This document shows, piece by piece, positions 46,725 through 58,213 of a DNA stretch of 64,000 nucleotides. A model generated the notes under the pieces. The model searched no databases. It was given only the letters and a program-made list of their open reading frames with translations, and was not told the DNA's origin. Within the stretch, counting starts at the first letter, position 1. Each line of letters opens with the position of its first letter. The translations under genes were made by a program, and so were the position numbers. Source of the DNA: Flammula alnicola (lineage: Eukaryota > Basidiomycota > Agaricomycetes > Agaricales > Strophariaceae); the NCBI GenBank assembly GCA_015499995.1, contig JADNRV010000127.1, forward strand, positions 1 to 64,000. Direction: 5' to 3'.

Positions 46725-47332
46725 AGTTTGTCGACATATCTGCGCAAAGATGTTCAGACATATAGACTTGTAAAAAACGAAACAGATTAACTACTAACCG
46801 GATCTGGTGCAGTCGATGACATCTCAAATCGTACGAGACAGTGGAAGCTTCACGCGAAACCAATATCTCCAAGAATGAAAACGCGTCCAAAACCGTGGGA
46901 AAGATAAGTAGACATCGGCAGGCGTCGGCAAAGCCCCACTAGCCTACGGAGGGAGTAAGCCTGTCGTGGCAATGGACACAATCACTGAGAGTCACACAAG
47001 GTAAACAGGACCGAGCTCTGTTGGGGTGAACGAGGAGTACGTAGTACGAGGACAAAAGGTAAACTAGTACTGTACGGAAATGTGTGGTGACTAAGTAGTA
47101 CACATTGTAATTGGTGACCAGCCTCACAGGGGATGTGCACTGGCAGATGGAATTATATGATACATAAATCAAATACGCACGCGTGGGTTGGAATATCTAT
47201 GCACTGAGTAGTAATGAATAATCAATGAAATGTATACAGTATATAATGGTGGGTGTATTATATGTGCCCAACAAATCCATCGCAGAATTGAATTCTACGC
47301 CGATGCAAAATATATATTATATACGGATCTCA
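46725..47332. other. Intergenic flank of the F-box relic
   Basis: A 600-nt spacer with no supported gene; it ends in the target duplication CGGATCTC (47324-47331) of the hAT-like element. Confidence 0.45.
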
Positions 47333-48113
47333 CAGTGTTGTCATTGACGCCGTCTGACGGTCAGAGTCAATAGTCAATGACTGACCTTGACTGACCTTCC
47401 TCGGAAATCTCGGCCTTACTAAATCGGAGGAGTTAGGACGTTCCGGTATTCAAGAATCGAGATTCTGACCGACCCACAGCTCGGACAGTCCGGACAGTCC
47501 ACACCGCTGCCTTACTAAATCAGTCATGCCTGCCGCCTCCACAGACTTTATTAACGACAGTTTCCGGGGCTGTTCTTCTCAGATCTCGGTTTCTCATGCA
47601 TAGATAGACATAAATGGAATTTAAATTTAAATGATTGTATTTCTTGATGGCAAAAAGAGATATCGAGGAGAAGGGATAGAAAAGAGAACAACTGGCGGGA
47701 GCGAAAGAGATTGAGGGTACATCCACAGAAACCAGAATAAGAGTCGAGAGCGCAACAATGAGAAGAGAAGAAAAAGAAGAACGAAACAGGACTATATGAG
47801 CCATCTGACTCAAAGGGTGACCGCACTGGACTTTTTGGAGCAATTTTGGAGGCATGAGTGATGAAAGTTGAAATAACGACGGTATACAAGGTCTCAATAC
47901 TATTATATGTCCCTTCTAGAGTGTAGGCCACTGTGTTCTCAAATGAATCTAAAGCTGGAGAGGGTGTCATGACATGATGTTCACTGCTTGCGGTGCTAGC
48001 CATCCCAAAATGGGCACTGACCAGTCAATAATTTGACTGACCGGGTCAGCCCATTGACGGTCAATCACTGACGGTCAAACATTGACCGTTATTGACTGAC
48101 CTTGACAACACTG
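47333..48113. mobile_element. hAT-like non-autonomous element, 781 bp, 8-bp target duplication
   Basis: The left end reads CAGTGTTGTCATTGAC; the right end, reverse-complemented, reads CAGTGTTGTCAAGGTC, an 11-bp perfect terminal inverted repeat. CGGATCTC occurs at 47324-47331 and 48114-48121; a single extra A separates the left copy from the element. Both subterminal zones are rich in TTGACTGACC/TGACGGTCA words in both orientations. A minus-strand ORF (48003-47551) is not recognisable as transposase. It inserted between the two F-box copies. Confidence 0.8.
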
Positions 48114-48424
48114 CGGATCTCTACGCGCTGCGCCGCTGCGATGTGTTTTTTGGGCGGACAAGGCCATGGCTTTCCGGGTTAATATATTTACTTTGTTCAG
48201 GTCGATATTCGAGTAGTCGAAGTTGAGCCCTCCGCCGCAGTGAAACCGAAGCTAATACAATGCAATTGGCTCTCTAATAATTTCGTAGGGGTGGTGCTGA
48301 TGGTAGTGGGGGATGGGTGTTAGATATCGACAGTTTGCACAGGACTACTGAATACACAGAGATGACGAAGCAAAAAAAAAAACATCAAGCAATCCAAGAA
48401 GATAAAAGACAACGACCAGATGAA

Positions 48425-50008
48425 TTAGAGCCCATGGTAACTTAATGATAGTTGGATCAAGTCCCCCTGATTGCTCAGTATTTCGACATTGACTCCCGCT
48501 TCCCGAATTCGCATCAAACTAAGGAGGACATCTCTATCGATATAGTCGCCCGGTACCGAATAAATAGTGAGGCTCGTACAGCGTAATCTCCGTTTTCTCT
48601 TGATTCCGGCAGGCGCGGTGTTGTCAACGGGAGAATCAAAATATGGGTGTCGGATACCGACGTCTTGCACGGGTCCCTCGAGAATGCCCAGGAGAGAGCT
48701 CCACGCAAAGTTTCGAATTCCCGTGAAATGTAGAATTTCGAGACAAGGAAGAAACCCGAAGAGTATCCCCTTAGTCACGGGCAGCTCAGCAGCAAGGTGG
48801 TTGAGGAATTTGTCTGTCATTGGGTTGGCATTATAGGTGACAGATGATATTGACAAATCTGTAATGCTGGGCAACTTTTCCAGAAGGTCGATTAAATCTT
48901 GATCCTCAGCAAGAACTCGAATATCCAAAGATACGAGACTTTGAGAGCGAGCGAAGAGCGAGATAAGTCCGGCCTTGGGGAAATAGGGTGATCGATTTGA
49001 GTCAAAGATAAATGATTCCAGAGACGGAAAATCAAATAGGTTGATAAAGGTGAATAGATGTGGATTATCGCGGGAGCTGATAAACAGGTGCTTAAGCGAC
49101 GTATGTGTAGCATGCGCAGCTGATTCAGGAAGTTCTTCGTTGGAAGTCTTTTGGACATTGTGAAACCTGCCAGTCACCAGTCTCCGGGCGGCGTATAGGA
49201 TCGTCAATATGTCGTCTGGGCTGTTGAGACAATCTTCAAAATACGTAAGATTATCCCATTGCACGACAACATCCGAAAGCGAGATATTGTGGTTGATTTC
49301 GAAATGGCGGAGGGAAGGAGTTTCAGGGAGGTGGAAGGTAGCACCACTCGAGTAATACTCAGGAAAGAGGCGAATGGTTTCGAGCATCGGAGCCTGCACG
49401 AGATCGCCAATGATATAGTGGTTGTAGCGCATATCAGAATATGACGTTAAGCTATGCCAGCGGTGGGAATACTGTCGGACGACGTCGAATAAACGAGAAA
49501 AAGATTCCTCTTGCACTTGGTGGTGGTGCGGGAGGTTTATGGTAAGGCTTATAGACAGTGGAAGCCGGCCTGAACGATCGAGCCACTGTTTCACTAACTC
49601 TGCCTGCAAGTCTTGGAGGTCAGAGTTACTATGCAAAAAGATGTTTGCAGATGCCCAAAGCCGTGGTGTTGCGAGAGCGATCTCCCGCCACGTTTTGCAA
49701 ACAGAAGCGAGGAGCAGCGGAGGAGACCAATCGGCTTTATCGTAAGGGTGATCGGACAGAAAACAGTCATTTATGCTCTCAACGTAGAGCGTAAAAATGT
49801 GTGATGCGATTTCGGAAGGGAGGCGATGGATGAGAGGGTTGTGATAATGGTTAACTTGGGTCTTCAACGCACGTCGTCTTTCAACGAAATCAGCAAATTG
49901 ACGATCTATTGACGCATCCAATTCTGCGAGTTTCGCGCATGCGTCGCAGGGCTGTCCGGAAGAAACTGAACATCTGTGAGGGTTATAGTCGGATAAGGAT
50001 TCCAACAT
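48425..50008 (-). CDS. F-box/LRR protein, 527 aa
   Basis: The frame is open from MLESLSDYNPH at 50008 to 48425 without introns. A Cys-containing N-terminus (SSGQPCDACAKL) and helix (LDASIDRQFADFVERRRAL) precede the F-box (HRLPSEIASHIFTLYVES, then LLLASVCKTWREIALATP). Irregular leucine-rich repeats follow (LPSITDLSISSV, LPCLEILHFTGIRNF), and the C-terminus ends in IQLSLSYHGL. Expected role: Skp1-binding adaptor of an SCF ubiquitin ligase. It is the intact sister of the broken copy at 45.1-46.7 kb; the duplication includes flanking sequence on both sides. Confidence 0.85.
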   Translation of the reverse strand: MLESLSDYNPHRCSVSSGQPCDACAKLAELDASIDRQFADFVERRRALKTQVNHYHNPLIHRLPSEIASHIFTLYVESINDCFLSDHPYDKADWSPPLLLASVCKTWREIALATPRLWASANIFLHSNSDLQDLQAELVKQWLDRSGRLPLSISLTINLPHHHQVQEESFSRLFDVVRQYSHRWHSLTSYSDMRYNHYIIGDLVQAPMLETIRLFPEYYSSGATFHLPETPSLRHFEINHNISLSDVVVQWDNLTYFEDCLNSPDDILTILYAARRLVTGRFHNVQKTSNEELPESAAHATHTSLKHLFISSRDNPHLFTFINLFDFPSLESFIFDSNRSPYFPKAGLISLFARSQSLVSLDIRVLAEDQDLIDLLEKLPSITDLSISSVTYNANPMTDKFLNHLAAELPVTKGILFGFLPCLEILHFTGIRNFAWSSLLGILEGPVQDVGIRHPYFDSPVDNTAPAGIKRKRRLRCTSLTIYSVPGDYIDRDVLLSLMRIREAGVNVEILSNQGDLIQLSLSYHGL

Positions 50009-50697
50009 TATTTTTCGAAATTTCTTCGAAAAGAAGACGGGTTCAGGCGTGTAGAACTTGCAAAAATTGAAATGGATTAACTACTCACCGCGGTATCTGG
50101 TGCAACCGATAACATCCTTGAAAAGAAATGACTCCAAGAACGAGAGCACTTACGCCCGACGTATGCCTTAAAAAATAATGTCGAGTTCCAAGTTGGTTCG
50201 AAGCTTTGACCGTGATCCGTGGGAAACCACTTTAACCAGAGCCCACGCTCTTTGCTCTACATTGACGGTCTTCATGAATCATAATGCAGATGGTTGGATA
50301 CGAGTAAATATTTCGAAAAGAAAAGTACGTCGACCTGCTCAGCCTTGGCCAAGTTGTACTTCTATTGAATCAGACAACGGTGGGTAGAAGTTGGGATGTC
50401 AAGATGTTATTTTTGTGGTTAGCCGATATGTGTTTGTGTGGGGCACTGGGGTTGTCCTGAACCGCTACTTACTCCGTTCCTTTACCAGGCATATTTACCT
50501 GGATGCGGGCTGCTAGATAGGCTGACATCTCTCAGTCTTTCAGTCTTGCTTGTTCGGTTCAGCGGAGCTGTGCTGGACGCGTTTGTAACGAGCCCATTCA
50601 ACTCAACATATTAGTCTAAACCACCTCAACTCCGCCTTTCCACCTTAAAACCCATACATACCCCCTCTGCGAAACCAACACACACATAACCCCTAAA
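50009..50697. other. Divergent intergenic region
   Basis: About 690 nt between the divergent F-box gene and the coiled-coil gene. The F-box duplication homology runs some distance into the left side; the right side is C-rich just before the ATG at 50698. Confidence 0.4.
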
Positions 50698-53498
50698 ATG
50701 CTTTCAAGCTTGGAAACCCCTCGTCCATTGCCCCCAGCTAAAGCTCGGAAGGCCAGTGCAATGCACAAGGCGTCGTCCACGCCGCCGCCAGCGTACGGCT
50801 CGACCTTCACGTTCCCAGCGCGTCGCCAGCTGCGCCAGGACATTCTCGGATCGCCTATGGGGACGACGTTTCAGATGGTCGGCTGGAACGAGATAACGGA
50901 CCCTGTGCGGCCATTAGAGGCCTCGTCGGATGATTTGGGGTGGATGAACGAACAGTCACGGGAGGAGCTCAAGGAGTTGTTGCTCAAGGCGGATGAGATC
51001 ATCAAGGAAAGAGAGAACGGTACGTGTGCCAAGTATTTCTCTTCTTTGTGGGGGTGGATAATTGACCTGTCTCCATAGAACTCGGGCTTACCTCTGCGAT
51101 GTGCCATGGGCTCTACCAGAACAACGTGGCGCTCAAGTCGAAGCACCAGGCCTTAATCGCCCGACTGCCTGTTTCCCCAGCGCGGTCCACGTCTTCCCCA
51201 GGAAACCTTTACCACCATGCCCGCACCTCATCGCGAGAGGACGGCTTCAGCCTCACCTCCTCGTCCTCCGACTCCGTTCTGGGCCTCATCAAATCCCCCC
51301 AGGAGACCCGGCCGTCTCTATTCAAAGGCCACACGCGGAAAGTGTCCATTGCGACCGCCGACATCTCCCTGCTTGCGGACCAGAACGCGGAGCTCCTGGA
51401 CAAGCTGGAGAAATTGGAGGTGGAGGCGACGTCCGCGGACCATGCGGGGCGGCGCGAGCTCAAGCGGCTGGAGAAGGAGATCGCGTCCCTCCGCGAGGCG
51501 TTGGAGAAGACGCAGGCGCGGAGCGAGGAGCTGGAGGAGAAGGTGCAGGGCGCGGTCGTTAGTGAGGCGTGGAGAAGGAAGAAGGAACGCGAGGCCAAAT
51601 TTAGGGCGATGCGTACTCTTGGACGCGATGGTGGCCACCAGAATGGCGACGACGACAACAAGGAAGAGGAGGTTCGAGACTTTGCTCCTGAAGGCTCTAA
51701 ATTTGGCGGTCCGTCGGAGGCGTTCTCGTTCTTCCCCACAGCCCAGAGCCCTGATCCGAACCGCCGTGGGTTGGGTAGCAGTACTGCTTCGAGTGTGGAG
51801 GCAGACTTGAACCTCCTCGGGAGCTCTAACTCGCTTCCTCTTCCCGAACATGCGCTTATTTCGCAGCTGTTGGTCAAGGTGCAGGAGCTCGAGGAGACCA
51901 ATGCACGGATCTTGCAGCAGCAGTCAGATACCGCGGTCCAGCTGTCGGCGATGCAGCGAGACACGGCGCATATGAGTAGGGTATATGAGTGTCTTTCTGA
52001 TCCTGATTCTGTCGAGATCGAGCTGGCGGAGGATGCCATGAACGACATGGATGACAAGAAGGAGGAAGAGGACGATAAAGCGAAAGACGCTGGTGCAGCG
52101 TCTCGACACACTATCCGCTTCATGAGCCTCAAACGGACCATCGAGAAGGAGATGTCGTCGTTCGAAGGTACATGCATCCTGCATCCTGAATTCCCCTCGT
52201 CCGCTGCCAAGAACAGGAAGAGCGTCATGGGTCTGTTCGACGTCGAACAAGTTGCTGAGGAGGATAATCCGGAGGATCAGGAAGAGCGAGAAGAGAATTC
52301 AGCGTCCACTGGCAGCCTCTACGACGACGAAATCCGCGCCCGGCTCTCACTCTCGTCTTCGCCCTGGACCGAGGGCCACGACCGCTCGACGTGGTCCTCC
52401 GTCGGCGGCCACGCATCATCGCCCACATCCCGACTCTCGCCTTTACACTTCTTCTCCCCACCCTCGCACGCGCATTCGCACGTCGAACCCGAACTCTCCC
52501 CGCTCGGCGCCCGCGCGACGCTGCAGACCGAGTTGGACAGAGAACTCGGCGCGGGCGCTGGGGGGAACCACCGTTTCGGTTTCGACTCGTTCCACCACAA
52601 CCACAACCACCACCTGCGGACGTCGAGTTTGTATGATCTCAGCCAGATCTCCGTCCCGCCGTCGCCGTCGCCGACGTCGCGCACTGCGAGTCGAAGGGCG
52701 TCGGATGAGCTGGATTATGAGGCTGTTAGGAACGCGTTGAGGCAGGGCACGAACGCGTCGAGGACGCCTGGACTTTTTGTTCCTCCTGATACCAATTCGC
52801 TGCAGCTCTCCATCGAGCCTCCGACCCCGCAGAAGCAGCAGCGCAGAGGCACGGGCACGGAGGCACGCGATGAAGAGTTTGGTAATACCACTCCTACTGG
52901 TGTTTCGAGCACGACCCCCAAATCACCCCGAATCAAACTCATCTCTGACACCTTGCGCTCGCGCGGGAACCGGTGGGCCGACCGCCGGCTCAGACCCCGT
53001 CGACAGCGCTCTCGGTCTCAGAGCCGCGAGGATCATCGGGCCTCTGGTAGTGGCAGTACGGCGCATAGTACCCAGAAGGCAGCAGCCGCAGCTACGTCGG
53101 CCAAGGCGGGATATGCATCTGCGAGTTCGGCCACTGATGCGGTCGGTATACCCCGACGTCTCCCACACGCCGTTGACACTATGATCGACGGGTTCGATGG
53201 TGCTCAACCTCGCGGAACGAACGTCGACGTCGACAGTGGATCTATGCTCGCGCCTAGCTTCGAACCCGACGAAGACACCTCGTATAATAACGCCAACACC
53301 TCGATGCAGCTCCGCGCTGATCTGTCGCCCAAGAAGAAGGATGCGGCGGAGGATGTGCACCCGGGCTTCCTGTTCCAGGCATGGCTGTGGATCCAATTCG
53401 CCATTGTCGTTTTTGTGTTTTTGTATGCGATGGCGAAGCGTGGGCCTACCGTTGTGCTGTCGGAGGAGAACAAGAGGGCTGTTGCGCGCAGACGATGA
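50698..53498 (+). CDS. Coiled-coil, C-terminally membrane-anchored protein, 913 aa, 2 exons
   Basis: Exons 50698-51019 and 51079-53498 join in frame (GTACGT donor, CATAG acceptor). The N-terminus is Pro/Ala-rich with PPPAYGSTFTFPARRQLRQD; two coiled-coil regions follow (about LLADQNAELLDKLEKLEVEA through EALEKTQARSEELEEKV, and LISQLLVKVQELEETNARIL). A long disordered Ser/His/Asp-rich middle ends in a hydrophobic segment near the C-terminus (AWLWIQFAIVVFVFLYAMAK) with a short basic tail, so it is probably tail-anchored in the ER or nuclear envelope with the coils in the cytosol. No named family is recognised; a tether or organelle-positioning role is conceivable but unproven. Confidence 0.8.
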
Positions 53499-53792
53499 TG
53501 GATGAGATGAGGGCTGGTATGATGATTTCATGTCGAACTCAAGGTTTCTTCTATGGACCAGGAACAATGCATTGCGGTTTGTAAGTTAGTTGTTAGTCTG
53601 GACTTCTCCGCAGCTTTTATTCTGTCACACTCTTCACATATCTCCATCTCTCTTGCATGGTATCATTTCTTTCACGACTCATTTATGTCTGTTCCTGTAT
53701 CAGCTATATTGCTCGTAATTATCTGTACAGATCTGTTGTTAATTTGCTAGCTTTAGTACATGAGGGGAATTTTGATTATGTAGACGACACTA

Positions 53793-56700
53793 TGACTGCC
53801 CAGGTGCACTTTTATTCCCGCGCGCCCGCGCGCGCGAGTTGTGTCTGTGTGTGCACCCGAGGTGGCCTCAACTCAAGTAAAACTACAATTCCGTCAGGCT
53901 GTCAGCTCATTGGACCTCCCTCCATATATTTATTAGTTGTAAATAGTGTTTATCACCATCTGTTAACCCAAAATGAAGTGAACGGAACCATTTCTGACAA
54001 TGGCCAAACACTCTCCCACGGGTGCTACAATCTCTAACGAGAAAGCAATTGGGAGTTCAATGGAGAAATTTGAAGGCGACAATCCTTTCGTCAAATCTAT
54101 TATAGCAATAATTTAAATCTCTTACAAGTTTTATATTAAAGACCTCTTAATAGCAGATTAATTTTTACGTTCAGACTTTGGTGTATGCATGCCTCCACTG
54201 TCCAGGCTGACTCAAATCCAAAATCTCTGAACCTTCAGTCCACCTACAACGGCCTTGAAAATAAATGAATAGACCTTTCCACAACTTTTTTTTTTTAGAA
54301 AATATTAATATTTGTTGAACCTTAAGCAGGTCTTAATGATAGTCTTTTAGATTTGAGGTGTATGTGGCCTTCAAAGCGTAACTAAGCTCAAATTGTAAGA
54401 AATTTAGATTATTGCTACAACAGAATCACCTTCAAATTTCGGTTTTCCCTGGGATAGGTTGAGTGTTTGACCGTGTTTAAAGTAAGAAAAAGAATTCAAA
54501 AAGAGAAAAAGAGAGAGAATTCACCAAGAATTCACGGAACACCTTCAGTTCTTTGGGAGATTTTTGCTGGCTTATTTTAGCCCCAAATTTCATTTCTGCT
54601 GGTCGGAAAATGTCGGAAAATCCCTCGCGCGCAAGGATGCGCGCGGTTGGAGACATTTTTTGCAAGTTCCAGGTACTAATTTTTGAATGTTGAGCTCAAT
54701 ATAACTTTAATTTGCTTGAAATTTTGCACAGACACATTATTCAAGAATATTAAATGCTCTGAATTTTTTCCGCTGTTTCCGTAATTTTGTTGAGCCTGTA
54801 TCGAGTGCCCAAGAACCCATCGAGGAGGCTGTCTCAGACGCGCGGGAAAATGTCACGTGAGTTATCTGCCTAGTAGATAACTTTTGTGGTGGCAGATGCA
54901 TAATTTGCGAAATGCGAGCCCTGCATTTCAAATATTTCAACTCTAAAGAGACAGAACCTTTGAAAAAGTTACATTTTGTCTGTAACTAAAATTTCAGAGC
55001 TTCAACAGTGGATTTGATGCCATAATTCACGATGTTCATCAAAAAGTTATCTGCCCGGAGCTTGCCGGGCAGATAATTACCCAACTGATCGAAGGGTAAG
55101 CCCAAATTTCGGCTCACCTATTATAGTTGTAGTTCATGTGGAAAATTAATTAAATTAAATAAAAATTAAATAAATTAAATCGAGAGAGAGAAAAGAGAAC
55201 CTAACACAACCTCTCAGCGGCAGAATAAATTAATATAAATTATGTAAAATGTACCCTCATGGATGCTAGTTTATTGTAGCATAGAATTCCAAAATTTTCT
55301 CAAGCGCTTTGCGTCCAATGTATCTCGGACCATCAAATTCCATGTCCACACAAAATGCACATATTTTTTCTCTCGCGCAAAGCGCGACCTTAAGAAAAGA
55401 CTACCAATAAAACATGGTTGTATTTGACAGACATGGCCTAAATTAATTGCATGGAATCTTTGCTACATACTGACTGGATTTAATTTCCAGTGAAAATTCA
55501 AGGCAAAATTTTCGATTTTTCCTCTACTTTCAGGGTTTCACTTTTTAAGATTTGAGCCTCAATACATAATTCTACATGTGTCTCTGAATTCTCAAGATTT
55601 TTTTGGGCTTGATCCTATGTTTTCTCATGTGCAAGTATGCAATCAGGATGTAGGAAAGGTCACCCAGAGCAGAATTTCGCATTTGTGGTCAAAAAAAGTG
55701 TACAAAGTCTCCATTTTTTTCAGACACATTGAAGAAGGTAGGAGCAACATTTTTATGAGGACAAAATGAAATTTTCTGCTGTGCTCGATCTTCCAAGGAG
55801 TACAAAGCAATGTATTTCCTGCCAGATCCTTTGTTTACATGTGTATAGGTTTTCAAACTCAGTTAGGTCCTAATTGCACTACACACATAATTTAACTGCC
55901 CAAATTTCGGTTTTCCCACCAAAGTACTGGGTTCCCAAAGAAGAAAAAGACCCAAAAAGAGGCGAGAAAGAGGGGATTTGTAAGCAATATGGCCCGGACT
56001 TCCGCGCGCTATGCGCGCGACCCCTCGCAAATCTTCGCCGCATCGCATATTGCCTGAGTTCAGCCAAAAAATCATAAATTAATAAAATAGACTATAGCTA
56101 AAAATTGTAGGTAATGAGGCCGCATCTATTTTGACTTTGGCTTCCTAATGCTTTGATTTTTTTGCTAACATTCAAGCTGACTTTTGATGCTCTCAGCCCA
56201 CACCTTGCTCTATACCTTTCTAACATTAACATTGACTTCCAGCACTCTGATTTTTTCTGCATAAGGTTTGATTCTTCTTTTCATATCTTCAGATCTTTTC
56301 TGCACAACCCTGTTGCATGTATATACAGCTTTCTACTGATTGAATATTATAATATCATTGAATAAACTACCTAGAAGTTGAAGGCTACTTTACATACTTA
56401 TTCATGTAAGAGACAATGGGAAAGGACTGGTGTTCATGATGAGACAAATAAGAGGGTGAGGATATTTACATGCCAAGAAAGGCTGAGGAGCAGGCAGAGC
56501 GGCAAGCTAGAGACGCGAGCGGCGAGCGCATTGGACGCAATCACGTGACGTGGCAGATAACATGGCAGATAACATGGGTCCGAGCGCAGCATGTTATCTG
56601 CCATTGGCTCGGGTATCTGACATTTCGATTTTTCCAGCCCGCGTCTTTTGGTTTTCTCAAATTGTTAGTAGACAATTCTATTGAATGTATGCATAACTAC

Positions 56701-57100
56701 ACATACGCAATATTACATAGGGAGAGCACAAGTTCTGGACTTGTGAGCTTGAAAGAAAAGTCGAAAATCGACTTTTCGGAGTTTGCCGGGCAGATAACAA
56801 CCCAGCACTATGGTGTATAAACCCAAATTTCTCCCCTGAACTCCCAAATGCTTTCTCGGTAGAGATTGTAGCACCCGTGGGAGAGTGTTTGACCATTGTC
56901 AGAAATGGTTCCGTTCACTTCATTTTGGGTTAACAAATGGTGATAAACACTATTTACAACTAATAAATATATGGAGGGAGGTCCAATGAGCTGACAGCCT
57001 GACGGAATTGTAGTTTTACTTGAGTTGAGACCTCGGGTGCACACACAGACACAACTCTCGCGCGCGCGCGCGTGGGAATAAAAGTGCACCTGGGCAGTCA
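53793..57100. mobile_element. 3.3-kb element with about 285-bp terminal inverted repeats
   Basis: 53793-54080 and 56815-57100 are inverted copies with roughly 95% identity by eye, beginning TGACTGCCCAGGTGCAC. TA lies outside both ends (53791-53792 and 57101-57102). Each arm has a CG-alternating tract (CGCGCGCG) followed by a TGTGTC stretch. The AT-rich interior has no ORF with a transposase motif, but holds seven copies of GGCAGATAA/TTATCTGCC. It lies 294 bp past the stop of the coiled-coil gene. I cannot assign a superfamily; a Tc1/mariner-like TA target is suggested, but the arms are unusually long. Confidence 0.75.
55047..55076. repeat. Perfect 12-bp hairpin built from the GGCAGATAA motif
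   Basis: TTATCTGCCCGG, a 6-nt loop, then CCGGGCAGATAA. A second inverted pair of the same motif (ATGGCAGATAACAT at 56562-56575 with its exact inverse at 56591-56604) lies near the right arm of the element. Confidence 0.85.
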
Positions 57101-57102
57101 TA

Positions 57103-57457
57103 CGACACGGTTATTTATACACAAAAAAATATGTACGTAACACTCATCGAAACCCGACTTTAATTGGCGCGGCCTAAGCCTCAGGTATCGACCGACGCAG
57201 AGGCTCCAGGTTATGTACAAGCTCGCCCGCTGGCAGTGGATCCGATGTCCTCCAAAGTCCACAGTACATAGTCGGTGAGATGCAGAAATCATCCACTGGC
57301 AGCGGGTCGGTATTATTTGTATCCATGTTAGTATGCATACTTCTCGCTCATCTCTCGTTTATTCTTGGATGATTTTTGTCAATATCTGCAGAGATGGATC
57401 ATATTAGCGGGCGTTCAACGCCGCGTTCCAGAACAGCCTTCAATGAAGTGGAAATTG
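57103..57457. other. Upstream region of the secreted-protein gene
   Basis: 355 nt between the long-TIR element and the TATA box; no ORF or repeat seen. Confidence 0.4.
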
Positions 57458-57465
57458 TATATAAA
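57458..57465 (+). promoter_or_regulatory. TATA box of the small secreted protein gene
   Basis: TATATAAA lies 102 nt before the ATG at 57567, followed by a C/A-rich leader, a typical core-promoter arrangement for an expressed fungal gene. Confidence 0.5.
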
Positions 57466-57566
57466 CTGACCGCCTCCCAGAGAAGAACTTCAGCAGCAAT
57501 TCAGCAGCCTCCTACTCATTAAACCACATTCGCCTAACTTCACCAACCCCACACTCATATCCCGCA

Positions 57567-58171
57567 ATGAAAATTATGAAATTCGCTATCACCACTGCTC
57601 TCTTCTCCCTTGCTGGCATCGTCGCTTCTGCCAACGTCCCTCGCCAGGCTTGCTCGGAGGCAGTGAGATTTGGTGTTCTCAGCGTCTCCCCGAGTAACAC
57701 GACATTCAATGCAGGGGACGTAAGTCCTCGTCCTCTTGGTGCTTCATAAGAGCCGCTTGATTCTTACTTACCACTCGACTACATGTAGAATATCTCTATT
57801 AACGTCGACCTGACCTGCGCCATCAACTTTTTCAACATCGTGCCCAAGTTCCTCGATTACAGTATCATCGTTCCTTCTTCCTTAAACAACGGCCACGAGC
57901 CCCCTATCGTGCTCGCCCGTCGCACGCTCCAAACAGGGGCCACGTCTGACTCGTTCACTACTGAGGTAAGATCGTCATCTTCATCGACTCCGGTCTCCAC
58001 GTAGGTTTGACTGAAACTGATCACGTTCCATTGCAGATCCCTCACGCATTCTTTTTTGCTGGAGCAGCATACCAGGTTTCTTTCACGAACACCTACCCCA
58101 TCAACGGCACCGATGGAAGCCAAGTCCTGATCCAGGGAGGCCTTTCACAGGCGATCACCATCAACGCCTAA
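57567..58171 (+). CDS. Small secreted protein, 154 aa, 3 exons
   Basis: Exons 57567-57719, 57789-57965 and 58037-58171 are all phase 0. Residues 1-22 form a signal peptide (MKIMKFAITTALFSLAGIVA, then SA) with likely cleavage before NVPRQ. The mature part has possible N-glycosylation sites (NTT, NIS, NGT), only two cysteines, and alternating hydrophobic residues suggesting a beta-rich fold (VRFGVLSVSPSNTTFNAGD; AAYQVSFTNTYPINGT). It could be an Ig-like or cell-wall-associated secreted protein. The alternative start is Met at 57576. No enzyme motif is present. The gene ends 43 nt before the right inverted-repeat arm. Confidence 0.8.
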
Positions 58172-58213
58172 GAGATTGGCTCGTGAATACGGACCATGGA
58201 TGATACGGACAGT

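Noticed and set aside
51209..52228. 339-codon minus-strand ORF opposite the coiled-coil gene
   Set aside because: Ser/Arg-rich translation arising from the GC-rich, periodic coding strand; the plus-strand model has a clean splice join and membrane anchor.
53815..53842. CG-alternating tract as an independent microsatellite
   Set aside because: It is mirrored at 57058-57072 and belongs to the long terminal inverted repeats.
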